Shown here one piece after another: positions 25,397-33,734 of a DNA stretch of 36,608 nucleotides (positions are counted from its first letter, which is position 1; each line of letters opens with the position of its first letter). The notes below the pieces were generated by a model that saw only the letters and a program-made list of their open reading frames with translations, was not told where the DNA came from and did not search any database. Source of the stretch: JADHUC01 sp964617665 (GTDB lineage Bacteria > Planctomycetota > Planctomycetia > Pirellulales > Pirellulaceae); assembly GCA_964617665.1 (NCBI GenBank), contig CAZUAH010000083.1:1-36608 (forward strand), given 5' to 3'. A program made the position numbers and the translations under genes.

Positions 25397-27154
25397 ATGT
25401 TAAGAAAGACGACTATCCTGACGGCGTTCACGCTGTCCGTATTGTACGCCCAGGCCGCTCGTGCCGCCGATGCGAATGCTCCCGCCAGTACATGGATCCC
25501 CGACGACGCCATCGTCGTCCTAGAGGTGTCTCAGCCCAAAGCCCTAATGGACCGTATCTTGACCGACAAGGTGATCGAGACGGTAACCGCGCTGCCAGTC
25601 TATAAGGATCAGGTCGCCAAGCCGGGATTCCAGCACGTAAAGAACCTGGTTCAGTACTTCGAGAACAAGTTCGACAGCGACTGGAAGACCATAGTGGGCA
25701 AGTTGGTCGGAGGCGGGATCACCTTGGCCGTCGGTCCCAACGAGACGACCGTGCTTGTCGTCGAGGCCGAGGACGCCAAGATGCTGCAGGAGGTACACGA
25801 TTTCATCCTGCTGATGGCCAAGACCGATGCACAAAACAAAGGCCAGCCGGATAAAGTCGTCTCGGTCGAGTACCGTGGCCAGACCGCATGGCGTATGGGT
25901 CCCGATGAGTCTCACACCATTGTCGGCAATCGGCTGTTGCTCAGCAACAAACCAGAAGCCCTGGTAGCGGCGTTAGACCTCCGCGCGAATCCAAACGGGG
26001 CGAGCTTGGCGAAAGTGCCGACGTATCAGGCGGCCAAAGAAGGCATGGGCTCCGGCTCGATGGCTTCGATTTTCGTAAAAACGGGCGTACTGAAGCACGT
26101 GCCGAATATCCAACAGGCCCTGTCGCAGAACAATAGCAACCCCATGGTGTCTTTGTTGTTCGCCCCGGTCATTACCGCCATACAGGAATCGACGTGGGCG
26201 GCAGTGGGAGTTGGGATGCAAGGTGAATCGCTGACACTTGACATCGTCACCGACGGAACGATCAGCGATCCGGCCACTCCGGAGGGCTTTGCGTCGCCTG
26301 ATGGGGCGGCCGGTGCCCTGCCTAACGTCAACGTGCCGCGGAAAATCGCGGGGATGAGCTTCTACCGCGACTTGCACAAGTTCTACGGCGCCAAAGACGA
26401 GTTGTTCCCGGAACGCACGGGGGGCGTGATCTTCTTCGAAAACATGATGGGCATTTTCTTCACCGGTCGAGACTTGACCGACGAAGTGCTGGCGGAAACG
26501 GGGCCGGAGGTACGGTTGGTCGTGGCCGAACAGAAGTATGCCCCCGAGATCGGCACGCCGGCGGTCAAGATACCGGCCTTCGCCGCCATCTTCCGCCTGA
26601 AGGACCCGAAGAAATTCCAGCCCATTGCCGAAGAGGCGTGGCAGAAGGGCCTGGGCCTGATCAACTTCACGCGAGGGCAAGCGGCCGAACCCGGCTTGAT
26701 AATCGACCGAGAGATTCACTCGGATGTGAAGTTCACGATTGCTGCCTTCTCGGCGGCTGGAGAGGAAAACAAGGAAGCGTTGGACATGCGTTTCAACTTC
26801 CAGCCAACGTTGGCCATGCCTGAGGACTACATGGTCATCAGCTCGACCAGCCAGTTGGCCAAGGACTTGATTGATGCGCTGCAAAAGGAAAAGGCCGACG
26901 CCACAAAACCGCTGCCGGGCGTGCACAGCATGATGGAACTGGATGCCACGCAACTCGCCTCGATTCTGGAAGCGAACTGGGACGCACTAGTACGCAACAA
27001 CATGGTCGAGGAAGGCAACACGCGCGAAAAGGCCGAGGCCGATTTGGGTGGGATGATGCTGATCTTGAAGTACGTTGGCAACTTCGAACTGATGTCCGGA
27101 GTAAGCAAAGGCCAATCCAGAACGAGACTGCAACTGGATTTGAACTTGCCGTAA
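25397..27154 (+). CDS. Secreted DUF3352-like protein of unknown function
   Basis: The ATG at 25397 has GAGGAG 8 nt upstream and gives 585 residues with a signal peptide (MLRKTTILTAFTLSVLYAQAARA). The mature part repeats a pattern of strands and helices that resembles, from recall, DUF3352-type exported proteins of planctomycetes: STWIPDDAIVVLEVSQPKALMDRIL, then GITLAVGPNETTVLVVEAEDAKMLQEVHDFIL, then HTIVGNRLLLSNKPEALVAALDLR. The N-terminal half of the DUF1559 protein at 14773 has the same style (DGSTLLVGSEAMLREM), which suggests a related fold. No catalytic residues are evident. Its position just after an ABC exporter suggests a periplasmic partner or cargo, which is inference. Confidence 0.65.
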   Translation: MLRKTTILTAFTLSVLYAQAARAADANAPASTWIPDDAIVVLEVSQPKALMDRILTDKVIETVTALPVYKDQVAKPGFQHVKNLVQYFENKFDSDWKTIVGKLVGGGITLAVGPNETTVLVVEAEDAKMLQEVHDFILLMAKTDAQNKGQPDKVVSVEYRGQTAWRMGPDESHTIVGNRLLLSNKPEALVAALDLRANPNGASLAKVPTYQAAKEGMGSGSMASIFVKTGVLKHVPNIQQALSQNNSNPMVSLLFAPVITAIQESTWAAVGVGMQGESLTLDIVTDGTISDPATPEGFASPDGAAGALPNVNVPRKIAGMSFYRDLHKFYGAKDELFPERTGGVIFFENMMGIFFTGRDLTDEVLAETGPEVRLVVAEQKYAPEIGTPAVKIPAFAAIFRLKDPKKFQPIAEEAWQKGLGLINFTRGQAAEPGLIIDREIHSDVKFTIAAFSAAGEENKEALDMRFNFQPTLAMPEDYMVISSTSQLAKDLIDALQKEKADATKPLPGVHSMMELDATQLASILEANWDALVRNNMVEEGNTREKAEADLGGMMLILKYVGNFELMSGVSKGQSRTRLQLDLNLP

Positions 27155-27161
27155 GAACCGT

Positions 27162-27225
27162 CGTTTAACCGCTGGGCCAACGGCCCGCGCGGGCGCGCCC
27201 AGCCCGTTGGGCTTGGGGTTAAACG
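27162..27225. repeat. Long GC-rich hairpin, CGTTTAACC arms
   Basis: Outer arms CGTTTAACC (27162-27170) and GGTTAAACG (27217-27225) pair perfectly; an inner pair CCAACGG (27177-27183) / CCGTTGG (27204-27210) encloses a GCGC-rich loop. It begins 8 nt after the stop of the secreted protein and ends 31 nt before the DUF1800 start. It resembles dispersed planctomycete palindromes of GTTTAACC/CCCAACGG type and may also act as a terminator. Confidence 0.7.
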
Positions 27226-27256
27226 AAAACCCTTGATATTTCCAAGGAACCTGTTC

Positions 27257-28627
27257 ATGTTCACGGAAACTCAAACCAACAACGCGACCGATCCGGCTTG
27301 GGCGTGGGCAAAGTACGAACCGGACGAACGCCAACCGTGGAACCTGCCTCTGGCAGGTCATTTGTACCGGCGAGCGGCGTTCGGCGCCACCTGGAGCCAA
27401 CTCCAGCAAGCCGTCGCCGATGGACCACAACGGACCGTCGACCGGTTGCTTCGGCCGGAGACCGACATTGCCGCGTTCAATGAGGCGTACGACGAGTACG
27501 ACAAGGCAGCGGCCAATTCCGCTGAGGGCCTTCGGTCGTGGTGGTTGCGACGGATGATCGAGACGCCACAGCCGTTGCTGGAGAAAATGACACTGTTCTG
27601 GCACGGTCATTTCGCCGCCAGCAATGCCCGAGTGAAAAGCGGCCAACTCATGGCCGACCACATGCGCATGCTTCGCATTCATGCGTTGGGGAAATACCGA
27701 TCGTTGCTGGAAGGCGCGTCGCGCGACCCAGCGATGTTCCTGGGTACGGACTCGGTGGCCAATCGCAAGTCGGTTCCCAACGAGAACTTCGCACGACAAT
27801 TGATGGAACGTCTTACTTTGGGGCCGGGACATTTTGATGAAGCGGACGTACACGAAGCGGCGCGCGCTTTCACCGGCTGGTTTGTCAGGCGGAACCAGCT
27901 TCACTTCATCGCGCGTGAGCACGACGAGGGCACGAAAAAAATCTTGGGCCACGCCGGCAAGTGGAAGGTCCCGGACGTCGTACAAATCGTGCTCGATCAA
28001 CCAGCGGTCTCGCAACTGCTGGTCCGCAAACTGTACCGTTGGCTGATCTCCGAAACGGACGAACCGGATGACGCACTATTGGCACCCGTCGTCGAGTCGT
28101 TCGACAAAGACTACGACGTGGGCCGCGTGGTCGAAACCATGCTGCGATCCAACCTGTTCTTCTCCGAAGCAGCTTGCCGACGAAGGATCAAGAGCCCCGT
28201 CGAGTTCGCTTTGGGAATCGCCAAAGGACTGGAACGAACCATCTCCACAGCCAAGCTGGGCCTGCATTTGGCCGAGTTGGGGCAGAACCTTTTCCACCCG
28301 CCCACGGTTCAAGGCTGGGAAGGAGGTCGGCATTGGCTCAATAGTGCCACGCTCGTCGGCCGCAACAACCTGGCCACTGCCCTGCTAGCCGCCGACGGGC
28401 CTTACGGCAACAAATTGGATCCGGCCGCTGTGGCCAAGAAACACAACGTTTCTGCGCCGAAGCCTGCTGCGGAATTCGTCATGGGTCTTTTCCTGCAAGG
28501 AGACGTGGAACCCAACGTCCGTGAGGCTTTGCTGAAGGACGTGCCAGCGACAGGCAGCGATACCTCCAAATGGCTCCGCCAGTTCACACACAGCGTGGTA
28601 ACATTACCCGAATTCCAGTTGTGCTAG
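27257..28627 (+). CDS. DUF1800 domain protein
   Basis: ATG at 27257 with AAGGAAC 7 nt upstream; 456 residues. The family pattern is clear: HLYRRAAFGATWSQLQQAV near the start, LRSWWLRRMIETPQPLLEKMTLFWHGHFAAS, a SVANRKSVPNENFARQLMERLTLGPGHFDEADVHEAARAFTGW core, and PTVQGWEGGRHWLNSATLVGRNNLA near the end. DUF1800 proteins are almost always encoded with a DUF1501 protein, as here, in planctomycetes and other groups. They are thought to be exported, but this one shows no leader. Biochemical function is unknown. Confidence 0.93.
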   Translation: MFTETQTNNATDPAWAWAKYEPDERQPWNLPLAGHLYRRAAFGATWSQLQQAVADGPQRTVDRLLRPETDIAAFNEAYDEYDKAAANSAEGLRSWWLRRMIETPQPLLEKMTLFWHGHFAASNARVKSGQLMADHMRMLRIHALGKYRSLLEGASRDPAMFLGTDSVANRKSVPNENFARQLMERLTLGPGHFDEADVHEAARAFTGWFVRRNQLHFIAREHDEGTKKILGHAGKWKVPDVVQIVLDQPAVSQLLVRKLYRWLISETDEPDDALLAPVVESFDKDYDVGRVVETMLRSNLFFSEAACRRRIKSPVEFALGIAKGLERTISTAKLGLHLAELGQNLFHPPTVQGWEGGRHWLNSATLVGRNNLATALLAADGPYGNKLDPAAVAKKHNVSAPKPAAEFVMGLFLQGDVEPNVREALLKDVPATGSDTSKWLRQFTHSVVTLPEFQLC

Positions 28628-28677
28628 ACCGCGAAACCCGAATCCCAAACCCGAATCCCAAGCGCGGGAGCAATACC

Positions 28678-29931
28678 ATGGCACATTCACGCCGCGAATT
28701 CCTCAAGTCCGTAGTCGGTACGTCGACCATCTTATCCCTGGCGCCGGCGTTGCCGACGTTTCTTAGCCGTTCGGCTTCGGCCGCCCCGCGGGAGCCTGAT
28801 AAGAATGACAACATTCTGGTCGTACTACAGTTGTCCGGCGGCAACGACGGCTTGAATACCGTCGTGCCCTATGAAGACGATGTGTACGGTCGCAACCGAA
28901 CCACATTGCGGCTGACCGAAAACCAAGTTCACAAAATCGGCTCGTCGATGGGGTTCCATCCCGAAATGAAAGCCTTCTGGAAACTCTATCAGGAAGGCCA
29001 ACTGAGCATTCTGCAGGGTGTGGGGTATCCGAACTCGACTCGCGATCACGACGGGGCTATGCGCGATTGGCACACGGCCAGCCCCGGCGACGCCGCGTGC
29101 CAGACCGGCTGGATTGGCCGTACCGTTGACTTGGTGGATCGGCCAGATCAGCCTGACATTCCCGGTGTTTTCGTCGGTCCGATCGCAAGACCGTTTGGAT
29201 TGAATGCGGAAAGGGCCGTCGTCCCGGCAGTCCGTAACCTCGAACAATTGACCCTACGCAAGGCGCCCGGTTCAAACGACGGAGACTCGAAGAACGTGCT
29301 CGACGCGATTCAAGAACCTAGCGCAAACGACAATCCGTTCATCGACTATGTACGCGGCAGCACGCTGGCCGCGCACGCCAGCAGCCGGCAAGTCCAAGAC
29401 GTGTTGCGCGACGCGAACCGTGTTGGTGCCTATCCACCGTTCGGCCTGGCGAATCGGCTCAAGATGGTTGCTCAACTGGTTCGAGCAAATCTAGGAACAC
29501 GCATCTTCTTTGTAGAACTTGGCGGCGGAGGCATCGGCGGTTTTGACAACCACGCGAACCAGCGCGACAATCACGCGGCCCTTCTGAAACAGTTGTCCGA
29601 ATCCGTCGCCGCGTTTGTCGGTGACATGAAGCAGGCCGGAATGCTGGATCGAGTCGCGTTGATCACGTTTTCGGAATTCGGTCGCATGGTCACGGAAAAC
29701 GGTCGCCGAGGCACCAATCACGGCGCTGCGGCTCCGATGTTCCTGGCTGGCGGCGCCCTGCGCGGTGGTCTTGTAGGCAAACACCCAAGCCTGACCGATC
29801 TGGATCAAGACGCACAAAAGCCGCACACGGACTTCCGCCGTGTCTACGCCACCATGCTTGAAAGCTGGCTCGGCTTCGACAGCACAGCCGTCCTCGGCAA
29901 GAAATACGAACCGATGGACGTGTTCGCGTAA
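28678..29931 (+). CDS. DUF1501 domain protein with Tat-type leader
   Basis: The ATG at 28678 (MAHSRREFLKSVVGTSTILSLAPALPTFL) has GGGAG upstream and a twin-arginine motif SRREFLK, implying folded export. The 417-residue body follows the DUF1501 pattern: ILVVLQLSGGNDGLNTVVPYEDD, MGFHPEMKAFWKLYQEGQLSILQGVGYPNSTRDHD, FVELGGGGIGGFDNHANQRDNHAALLKQLSE, LITFSEFGRMVTENGRRGTNHGAAAPMFLAG. The fold is related to alkaline phosphatase/sulfatase enzymes, and the DxHxxQ-like DNHANQ and GRRGTNHG segments look like metal sites. It starts 50 nt after the DUF1800 gene and is cotranscribed. Confidence 0.93.
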   Translation: MAHSRREFLKSVVGTSTILSLAPALPTFLSRSASAAPREPDKNDNILVVLQLSGGNDGLNTVVPYEDDVYGRNRTTLRLTENQVHKIGSSMGFHPEMKAFWKLYQEGQLSILQGVGYPNSTRDHDGAMRDWHTASPGDAACQTGWIGRTVDLVDRPDQPDIPGVFVGPIARPFGLNAERAVVPAVRNLEQLTLRKAPGSNDGDSKNVLDAIQEPSANDNPFIDYVRGSTLAAHASSRQVQDVLRDANRVGAYPPFGLANRLKMVAQLVRANLGTRIFFVELGGGGIGGFDNHANQRDNHAALLKQLSESVAAFVGDMKQAGMLDRVALITFSEFGRMVTENGRRGTNHGAAAPMFLAGGALRGGLVGKHPSLTDLDQDAQKPHTDFRRVYATMLESWLGFDSTAVLGKKYEPMDVFA

Positions 29932-29987
29932 GTCACAGGCGGTCGCTCCCTCTTCTCGCCGTTGATTGATCTCGACTCCAAGTCTTC

Positions 29988-30012
29988 ATCGTAACCCGAA
30001 GCATCAGCGAGG
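29988..30012 (-). repeat. 25-bp planctomycete repeat, copy A
   Basis: The minus strand reads CCTCGCTGATGCTTCGGG then TTACGAT. It matches copy B at 30917-30941 at 24 of 25 positions in the opposite orientation. This sequence is a very frequent intergenic repeat in planctomycetes (when translated by mistake it gives strings such as VTRSVSEG). It starts 57 nt after the DUF1501 stop. Confidence 0.75.
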
Positions 30013-30916
30013 ATGTCCGCAACTGTCGGGATAGAAATCGAGCGCGCGCACTTTAGGGTTCGGTGGCACTTCCAGGGCTTTCGCCCTGGCCCTCAGTCCG
30101 ACTCCCATGGTCACGTTTCTCGAAGCCCCCCTGCGATCCCGGACGGTCGGATTTCCCGAGTCCGGTTCTGACCTTGGCTGTATTCCCGAGGCCTTCCCAA
30201 CACGAAGGAAGCTCAAATGCTGGCAGATATACACCCCTCTTCGCATTGGTTTACCTTCAGGCTTAGTCCCAACTTTAAGAGCAAAGGCTATCCGGCTCGA
30301 AGTCCGGACCCTGCTCAGGACCGCCAAGTGCCCAGAGCCGCTTTGCCGACCTCCGGTGTTACCATCGGTCGCAGCAAATCAAGTTTACTGTCGGAAGGCG
30401 TTACCCCTCCTTCATCGCTGATACTGGCTCATGCGCCAGACCAAAACCCTCCTCTCGCCTCGCTTTGTAGGCTTGAACGAAAGGTCTTTGCAGGTTGTTG
30501 CCAGTCCCTGCTGGGAGTTGGCCCTTCCCGACGTTATCTCTACAGTCTGTGTTGAGGTGCTTGGACCCATACCCCGCCGCGTCCGTCCGGTGCTCCTACC
30601 CGTTTCTTCCCGGACAACTTCGGCCTCACCTCACGAGGGACAGGTTCGGCACGCGAAATACCCCCTGCACTACAACTTCTCACAGGGGAGCGTATTTCGG
30701 GGCTGCAGTCATTCGCTAATGTTCAGGCTCCTCAACTTGCTCGACCTCCAGGTTGTACCCACCGCTGGCTTCTGCCAGGGCAGCCAGGCCTTTTACACCA
30801 CGCAGGACCTACGTCGTCACCGAACGCAGGTAGTGGCATCGCTACGTACCCGAATCGGGCAATTGGTACGGCGGGACTTTCACCCGCTAGACCATATACT
30901 TGTCGGCTGTTACCCC
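30013..30916 (-). ncRNA. Candidate large structured RNA, ORF-less group II intron-like or other ornate ncRNA
   Basis: About 0.9 kb with no believable gene but many strong helices. On the minus strand: a 7-bp hairpin capped by a GAAA tetraloop (30072-30089), a long two-part stem (30654-30661 with 30692-30699, and 30662-30667 with 30683-30688), a GCGGG/CCCGC hairpin with loop TGAAAGT (30871-30887) flanked by TGGT/ACCA, and a CGACC/GGTCG stem (30347-30371). GNRA loops read correctly only on the minus strand. The GGTGAAAGTCCC segment recalls group II intron domain I, but I see no domain V, no GTGYG start and no reverse transcriptase. The plus-strand frame of 164 codons at 30431-30925 and others look like antisense artefacts. 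Confidence 0.5.
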
Positions 30917-30941
30917 CCTCGCTGACGCTTCGGGTTACGAT
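30917..30941 (+). repeat. 25-bp planctomycete repeat, copy B
   Basis: The plus strand reads CCTCGCTGACGCTTCGGG then TTACGAT. It forms a pair of inverted copies with 29988-30012, one mismatch in 25, enclosing the structured 0.9-kb region. Such bracketing could be terminal inverted repeats of a mobile unit or chance insertion of two common repeats. Confidence 0.75.
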
Positions 30942-31289
30942 CGTCATTCGGGCGATCTCGCTCTACGGAAAAAACGCTCTGAAGGGATTGCTCAACCGAG
31001 CGGGGCGCAGGGGACAGAGCGAACTGAGCAGGACAACGGTGAAACCGACCAGCAGTACCGCGCTTGCCGACATGGCCATGGTTCCTTAGTGAATCGCGTC
31101 AAGATCATACTTCTTCCGGCGAACAACAAAACAGGCAAGTGCGGTGCCAAAAGGGGAGATTGTGCAGCCCCAGATACTGCAAGTCGTTTCCACCAAAGGT
31201 GTTGTCAGTGTGCTATCAATTACGTGAGGAAAATGACAGACTGCAGAAATGTTGTCATTTTGATTCGATAGTGATCGTAAACTTGGGTT
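30942..31289. other. Intergenic stretch, no gene seen
   Basis: This 348-bp interval carries only short frames with poor codon character on both strands. It includes an AT-richer tract that rises toward the promoter at 31290. I found no tRNA, no clear hairpin and no protein homology. Confidence 0.45.
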
Positions 31290-31317
31290 TTGCCCGGCCT
31301 TCTGCGGGGCATATAAT
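31290..31317 (+). promoter_or_regulatory. Sigma-70-like promoter of the first NfeD gene
   Basis: TTGCCC (31290-31295) is followed after 16 bp by a perfect TATAAT (31312-31317), giving four of six and six of six matches to the housekeeping consensus. It lies 65 nt before the chosen ATG at 31383. Confidence 0.5.
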
Positions 31318-31382
31318 AAGTGGTTGAGAGTCATGGTTTTCAACCGAAGTCTGGCCTCCACAGCAGACGTTTTCACACGGCA

Positions 31383-33611
31383 ATGAATACGAGAATAAGT
31401 ACCAATCGACTGCGGTTTCGTCATCCGACACGACGGTTGTTCCTGTCGGCATGGTGCGTTCTCAGTCTGTTGTTTCTCGGAGCGCAAGACGCCGGCGATA
31501 ATTCATCTGGCGGTTCCAATCAAGCCGGAACAGCCCGTGCCACAGGCCACTTGATCCGCGTCCCATTGCCCATCACGGGCGAAGTGGACAATCGTGTGAA
31601 GGGGATGGTCAACGAACTGGTGGCCGGATTCGACGACACCCGTCGAGGCGCCATTCTGGTCCTGGAATTCCGCGCGGACGACGATGGCACGCCGAAGGGC
31701 GGTAGCCAGTTTGAACGATCCCTTTCGCTGGCGCGCTTCTTGGCTGGCGATTCGTTGAATCACGTTAACACGGTCGCCTATTTGTCCGGGACGATACAAG
31801 GGCACACGGTTTTGCCGGTATTAGCGTGCGAAAAAATCGTGGCCCATCCGGACGCGGAATTCGGACAGGCGGGGATTGACGAAGAATTCGTGGATGACAC
31901 TGTTCGACGCGGGTATTCAGAAATCGCCGAACGCCGCCGAACCGTTCCTGTGCCAATTGTGATGGGAATGCTGGATGGCGGGCCCGCTGTCTACAAAGTG
32001 CGAACGCTGGATGGCGTGCGCTATGTATCCGAGAATGAACTGGAAGAGTTGAAGAAAACGGCTGCAGTGCGCTCGGTGGACAAAGTGATCCCCGAAGGCG
32101 AGATGGGCAGATTCTCGGGCGCGGACTTGCGTTCGAAAGTCTTCGCCAGCCATCTGGCGCGAGATCGAGTCGAACTGGCCACGGCACTCGGCTTACCGGT
32201 GGGCGGAATCGACGAAGATCCGACGCTTGGCGAAGGGCGAAGGGCCTTGCGCGTCGATCTGACCGGTCCGATCAAGTCGGACAAGATTACTTGGGTCGAA
32301 CGCAGTATCCGCCGCAAGATCGAACAAGACGGCGTCAATTTCGTCTGCCTCACAATCAGTAGCGCTGGAGGTTCGCCGCACGACAGCATTCGTCTGGCAA
32401 CCTATCTGGCGGACCTCGATCCGAGCCAGGTGCGCACGGTGGCGTTTGTCGAGTCGGAGGCGAGGGCAGATGCAGCGTTGATCGCGCTTGGCTGCGACCA
32501 GTTGGTTGTGACCGAGACGGCGGTCTTAGGAGGCCCAGGCGCCGCGCGTATCGGAGGACGCCGGCTCGAAGACATGCAGTCGCCCATTCGCGAAATCGCA
32601 AAGGCCAAACACCGCGGATGGTCGCTATTGGCGGCGATGGTGGATTCGGAATTGAGCGTCCAGCAGTACACGCATCGCGGAACGGGCCAAGTCCGTTGCT
32701 TTTGCACGCAGGAACTGGCCGAACAGAAAGATGCGGACGATTGGCAGGCTGGCATCGAGATTGATACGCAGTCCGGCCTGGAAGGCACGGAAGCGATCAG
32801 CATAAGTCTGGCCAAGTTCGGCGTTGCCGACTTTGAAGAACTAAGAAACATGTACCACTTGAAGGACGAGATGGATTCGGCCGAACCCACATGGGCTCAC
32901 TGGCTCGTCGAGTTTCTTGCTTCGCCGGAGGTCGCGGGGGCGCTGCTGTTCATCGGCTGGTTCGCATTGATGATCGAATTCATGTCGCCGGGACTGAGTG
33001 TGGCGGGATTCACGTCCGCCGTCTGTTTCCTTGTGTTCTTCTGGGCTAACTTTCTGAACGGCACGGCCGGTTGGCTGGAGATCACGCTGTTTGCGGGCGG
33101 CGTGATATGCGTGGCGATGGAGATCTTCGTCATCCCCGGACTTGGCGCCTTCGGCATTGGTGGCGGGCTGCTGATCGTCTCTTCGATCGTCATGGCAACT
33201 CAGACGTTTGTCGTGCCGCGCAACTCCTATGAATGGGGTCAGGTTCCGACATCACTGGCATTGGTCGTTGCAGCCGGGGCCGGCGCGTTTGCCTCGCTGG
33301 TGTTCATGCGTCACGTCTTGACTAATACGCCGGTTTTCAAACGAGTCTCGCTCGATACGCCGGACGATGAGGCGTTGGAGAAACTACGCTACCAGGAATC
33401 CCTCGTTCATTTCGACCATCTGACGGGCAAACGCGGAGTGACCACCACGCAATTGACGCCTTCGGGAAAAGCACGATTTGGTGACGACGTGATTGACGTG
33501 ATGACCGACGGCGAGGTCATCCCGCCCGGAACCGACGTGTACGTCATGAAAGTGAAAGGGAACGAAATAGAAGTGCGTCCCGTAAAGGGCGAAGAGGGAG
33601 ACCCGGTCTAG
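31383..33611 (+). CDS. Long NfeD-family protein with two degenerate ClpP-like domains
   Basis: ATG at 31383 (MNTRISTNRLRFRHPTRRLFLSAWCVLSLLFLG) gives a signal anchor and 742 residues; an earlier in-frame start at 31320 lies only a few bases after the promoter -10 box. Two tandem ClpP-class domains follow (about 55-215 and 280-430). In hand alignment with the usual SAGALIALAAD segment the nucleophile Ser is Gly140 in the first (QGHTVLPVLACEKIV) and Ala362 in the second (ADAALIALGCDQLVV). Then come about four to five membrane helices (ALLFIGWFALMIEFMSPGLSV, ICVAMEIFVIPGLGAFGIGGG) and a C-terminal OB-fold (TGKRGVTTTQLTPSGKARFGDD). NfeD proteins act with flotillins in membrane quality control. 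The tandem dead-protease layout suggests a binding rather than cleaving role. Confidence 0.88.
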   Translation: MNTRISTNRLRFRHPTRRLFLSAWCVLSLLFLGAQDAGDNSSGGSNQAGTARATGHLIRVPLPITGEVDNRVKGMVNELVAGFDDTRRGAILVLEFRADDDGTPKGGSQFERSLSLARFLAGDSLNHVNTVAYLSGTIQGHTVLPVLACEKIVAHPDAEFGQAGIDEEFVDDTVRRGYSEIAERRRTVPVPIVMGMLDGGPAVYKVRTLDGVRYVSENELEELKKTAAVRSVDKVIPEGEMGRFSGADLRSKVFASHLARDRVELATALGLPVGGIDEDPTLGEGRRALRVDLTGPIKSDKITWVERSIRRKIEQDGVNFVCLTISSAGGSPHDSIRLATYLADLDPSQVRTVAFVESEARADAALIALGCDQLVVTETAVLGGPGAARIGGRRLEDMQSPIREIAKAKHRGWSLLAAMVDSELSVQQYTHRGTGQVRCFCTQELAEQKDADDWQAGIEIDTQSGLEGTEAISISLAKFGVADFEELRNMYHLKDEMDSAEPTWAHWLVEFLASPEVAGALLFIGWFALMIEFMSPGLSVAGFTSAVCFLVFFWANFLNGTAGWLEITLFAGGVICVAMEIFVIPGLGAFGIGGGLLIVSSIVMATQTFVVPRNSYEWGQVPTSLALVVAAGAGAFASLVFMRHVLTNTPVFKRVSLDTPDDEALEKLRYQESLVHFDHLTGKRGVTTTQLTPSGKARFGDDVIDVMTDGEVIPPGTDVYVMKVKGNEIEVRPVKGEEGDPV

Positions 33612-33660
33612 GCTTGATTCTAGGTTGGTAACGTCGAGAATATCGTAGAGTGTTTTCACG

Positions 33661-33691
33661 GCTGGTTCCCAAGCACCGCTTGGGAACCAGC
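33661..33691. repeat. Perfect 14-bp palindrome, GCTGGTTCCCAAGC arms
   Basis: Arms GCTGGTTCCCAAGC and GCTTGGGAACCAGC enclose a 3-nt loop. It lies 49 nt after the first NfeD stop and 43 nt before the second NfeD start. TTCCCAAGC palindromes of this type are widely dispersed in planctomycete genomes (recall). It could attenuate or terminate transcription between the two genes. Confidence 0.75.
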
Positions 33692-33734
33692 TATCCACGA
33701 GTGGCCGAGAGGTCAATTTCGGGGCGCGAACGCG

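Noticed and set aside
30013..30916. Ribosomal RNA, RNase P RNA or tmRNA
   Set aside because: I looked for the conserved cores of 23S, 16S, RNase P and tmRNA in both orientations and saw none of them.
30431..30925. A 164-codon plus-strand frame rich in Arg, Pro, Ser and Cys inside the structured region
   Set aside because: It runs antisense to strong RNA helices, its composition is unlike the real genes here, and it has no good ribosome-binding site. Frames of this kind opposite structured RNAs are often mis-annotated as hypothetical proteins.
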